Positions 5,107-5,463 of a stretch of 5,463 bases of DNA are shown in pieces. The translations under genes were made by a program, and so were the position numbers. The stretch's first letter is position 1. Each line of letters begins with the position of its first letter. The notes beneath the pieces are model-generated. The model ran no database searches and had not been told where the DNA came from. It was given only the letters and a program-made list of their open reading frames with translations. The stretch lies in NCBI GenBank assembly GCA_038211505.1, contig JBBQVO010000211.1:1-5463 (forward strand). Reading direction: 5' to 3'. This DNA is from JBBQVO01 sp038211505. GTDB lineage: Bacteria > Chloroflexota > Dehalococcoidia > DSTF01 > JACRBR01.

Positions 5107-5463
5107 ATGCCCGACATCATCAGCATCGAGCGCGACGAACACGTCGGCATCGTCCGCCTCCAGCGCACGGACAAGCACAACGCCTTCAACCGCGAGCTGG
5201 ATGCGGCCGTGAGCGCCGCGCTCGGCGAACTTGACGCCGACGGCGACGTCCACGTCGCCGTCCTCACCGGCTCTGGCGCGGCATTCAGCGCCGGCGCCGA
5301 CATGAATGAGGCCGTCGCGTCGATCGATGGCAAGGGCCGCAGCGAGGGCATGGCCGCGACCTACATGGCCGCGTCGACGTTCCGCAAGCCGCTGATCGCC
5401 GCCGTCAACGGCATCTGCTACGGCGGCGGCGCGCTGCTGTCGATCCTCTGCGATATCCGCATC
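5107..5463 (+). CDS. Enoyl-CoA hydratase/isomerase (crotonase) family protein, 3' truncated by window
   Basis: The first 119 codons of a crotonase-fold protein; the frame is still open at the window edge. Family members bind acyl-CoA and stabilise a thioester enolate with two backbone amides. The N-terminal strand region (IISIERDEHVGIVRLQR, 4-20) is followed by HNAFNREL (24-31), matching the family's 'NAl....' motif. The first oxyanion-hole element is AFSAGADM (59-66). The second is NGICYGGGALLSILCD (101-116), matching 'G.a.GGG.ELal.CD'. Where rat mitochondrial crotonase has catalytic Glu144, just after the triple glycine, this protein has leucine (L110). The site of the second catalytic Glu (Glu164) lies beyond the window, so hydratase activity is not assured; an isomerase, hydrolase or other crotonase chemistry is possible. 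The gene diverges from the phosphodiesterase, lacks a ribosome binding site and has a -10 box placed for leaderless expression. Confidence 0.9.
   Translation, partial: MPDIISIERDEHVGIVRLQRTDKHNAFNRELDAAVSAALGELDADGDVHVAVLTGSGAAFSAGADMNEAVASIDGKGRSEGMAATYMAASTFRKPLIAAVNGICYGGGALLSILCDIRI

Overview
The window is GC-rich DNA carrying five protein genes on strictly alternating strands (+, -, +, -, +), so no two neighbours form an operon. The mix of short intergenic repeats, an apparently leaderless gene and fatty-acid or acyl-CoA genes suggests a Chloroflexota-type environmental bacterium. That assignment rests on remembered repeat motifs and general style rather than a marker gene, and I hold it with low to moderate confidence.

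Layout. A small proline-rich lipoprotein (126-575, +) converges on an acyl-CoA dehydrogenase family gene (611-1750, -). A 511-bp divergent spacer (1751-2261) follows. It holds a perfect 36-bp inverted repeat built on the widespread ATTCTGAGCGAAGCGAAGAAT motif. Next is a DoxX family membrane protein (2262-2759, +), converging on a 657-residue alkaline-phosphatase-superfamily phosphodiesterase (2807-4780, -). A second divergent spacer (4781-5106) contains three consecutive stem-loops, all with 6-nt loops, then a four-unit heptamer tandem repeat, then a -10 box placed for leaderless transcription. The last gene is an enoyl-CoA hydratase/isomerase (crotonase) family gene (5107 onward, +), cut by the window edge.

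How the genes relate. The acyl-CoA dehydrogenase and the crotonase could both act on acyl-CoA thioesters, but they are not co-transcribed and each departs from the textbook catalytic residues. No dedicated pathway or defence system is visible.

The most notable observation is the phosphodiesterase. Its metal-binding motifs occur in circularly permuted order: the GxHG and Asp-Ile-Ala-Pro-Thr segment that normally closes the domain lies at residues 165-204, ahead of the LLDG, FPSITWPSH, DGVGH and DHGM motifs. All expected ligands are present once, and a C-terminal beta-rich extension occupies the place where the usual C-terminal part would be.
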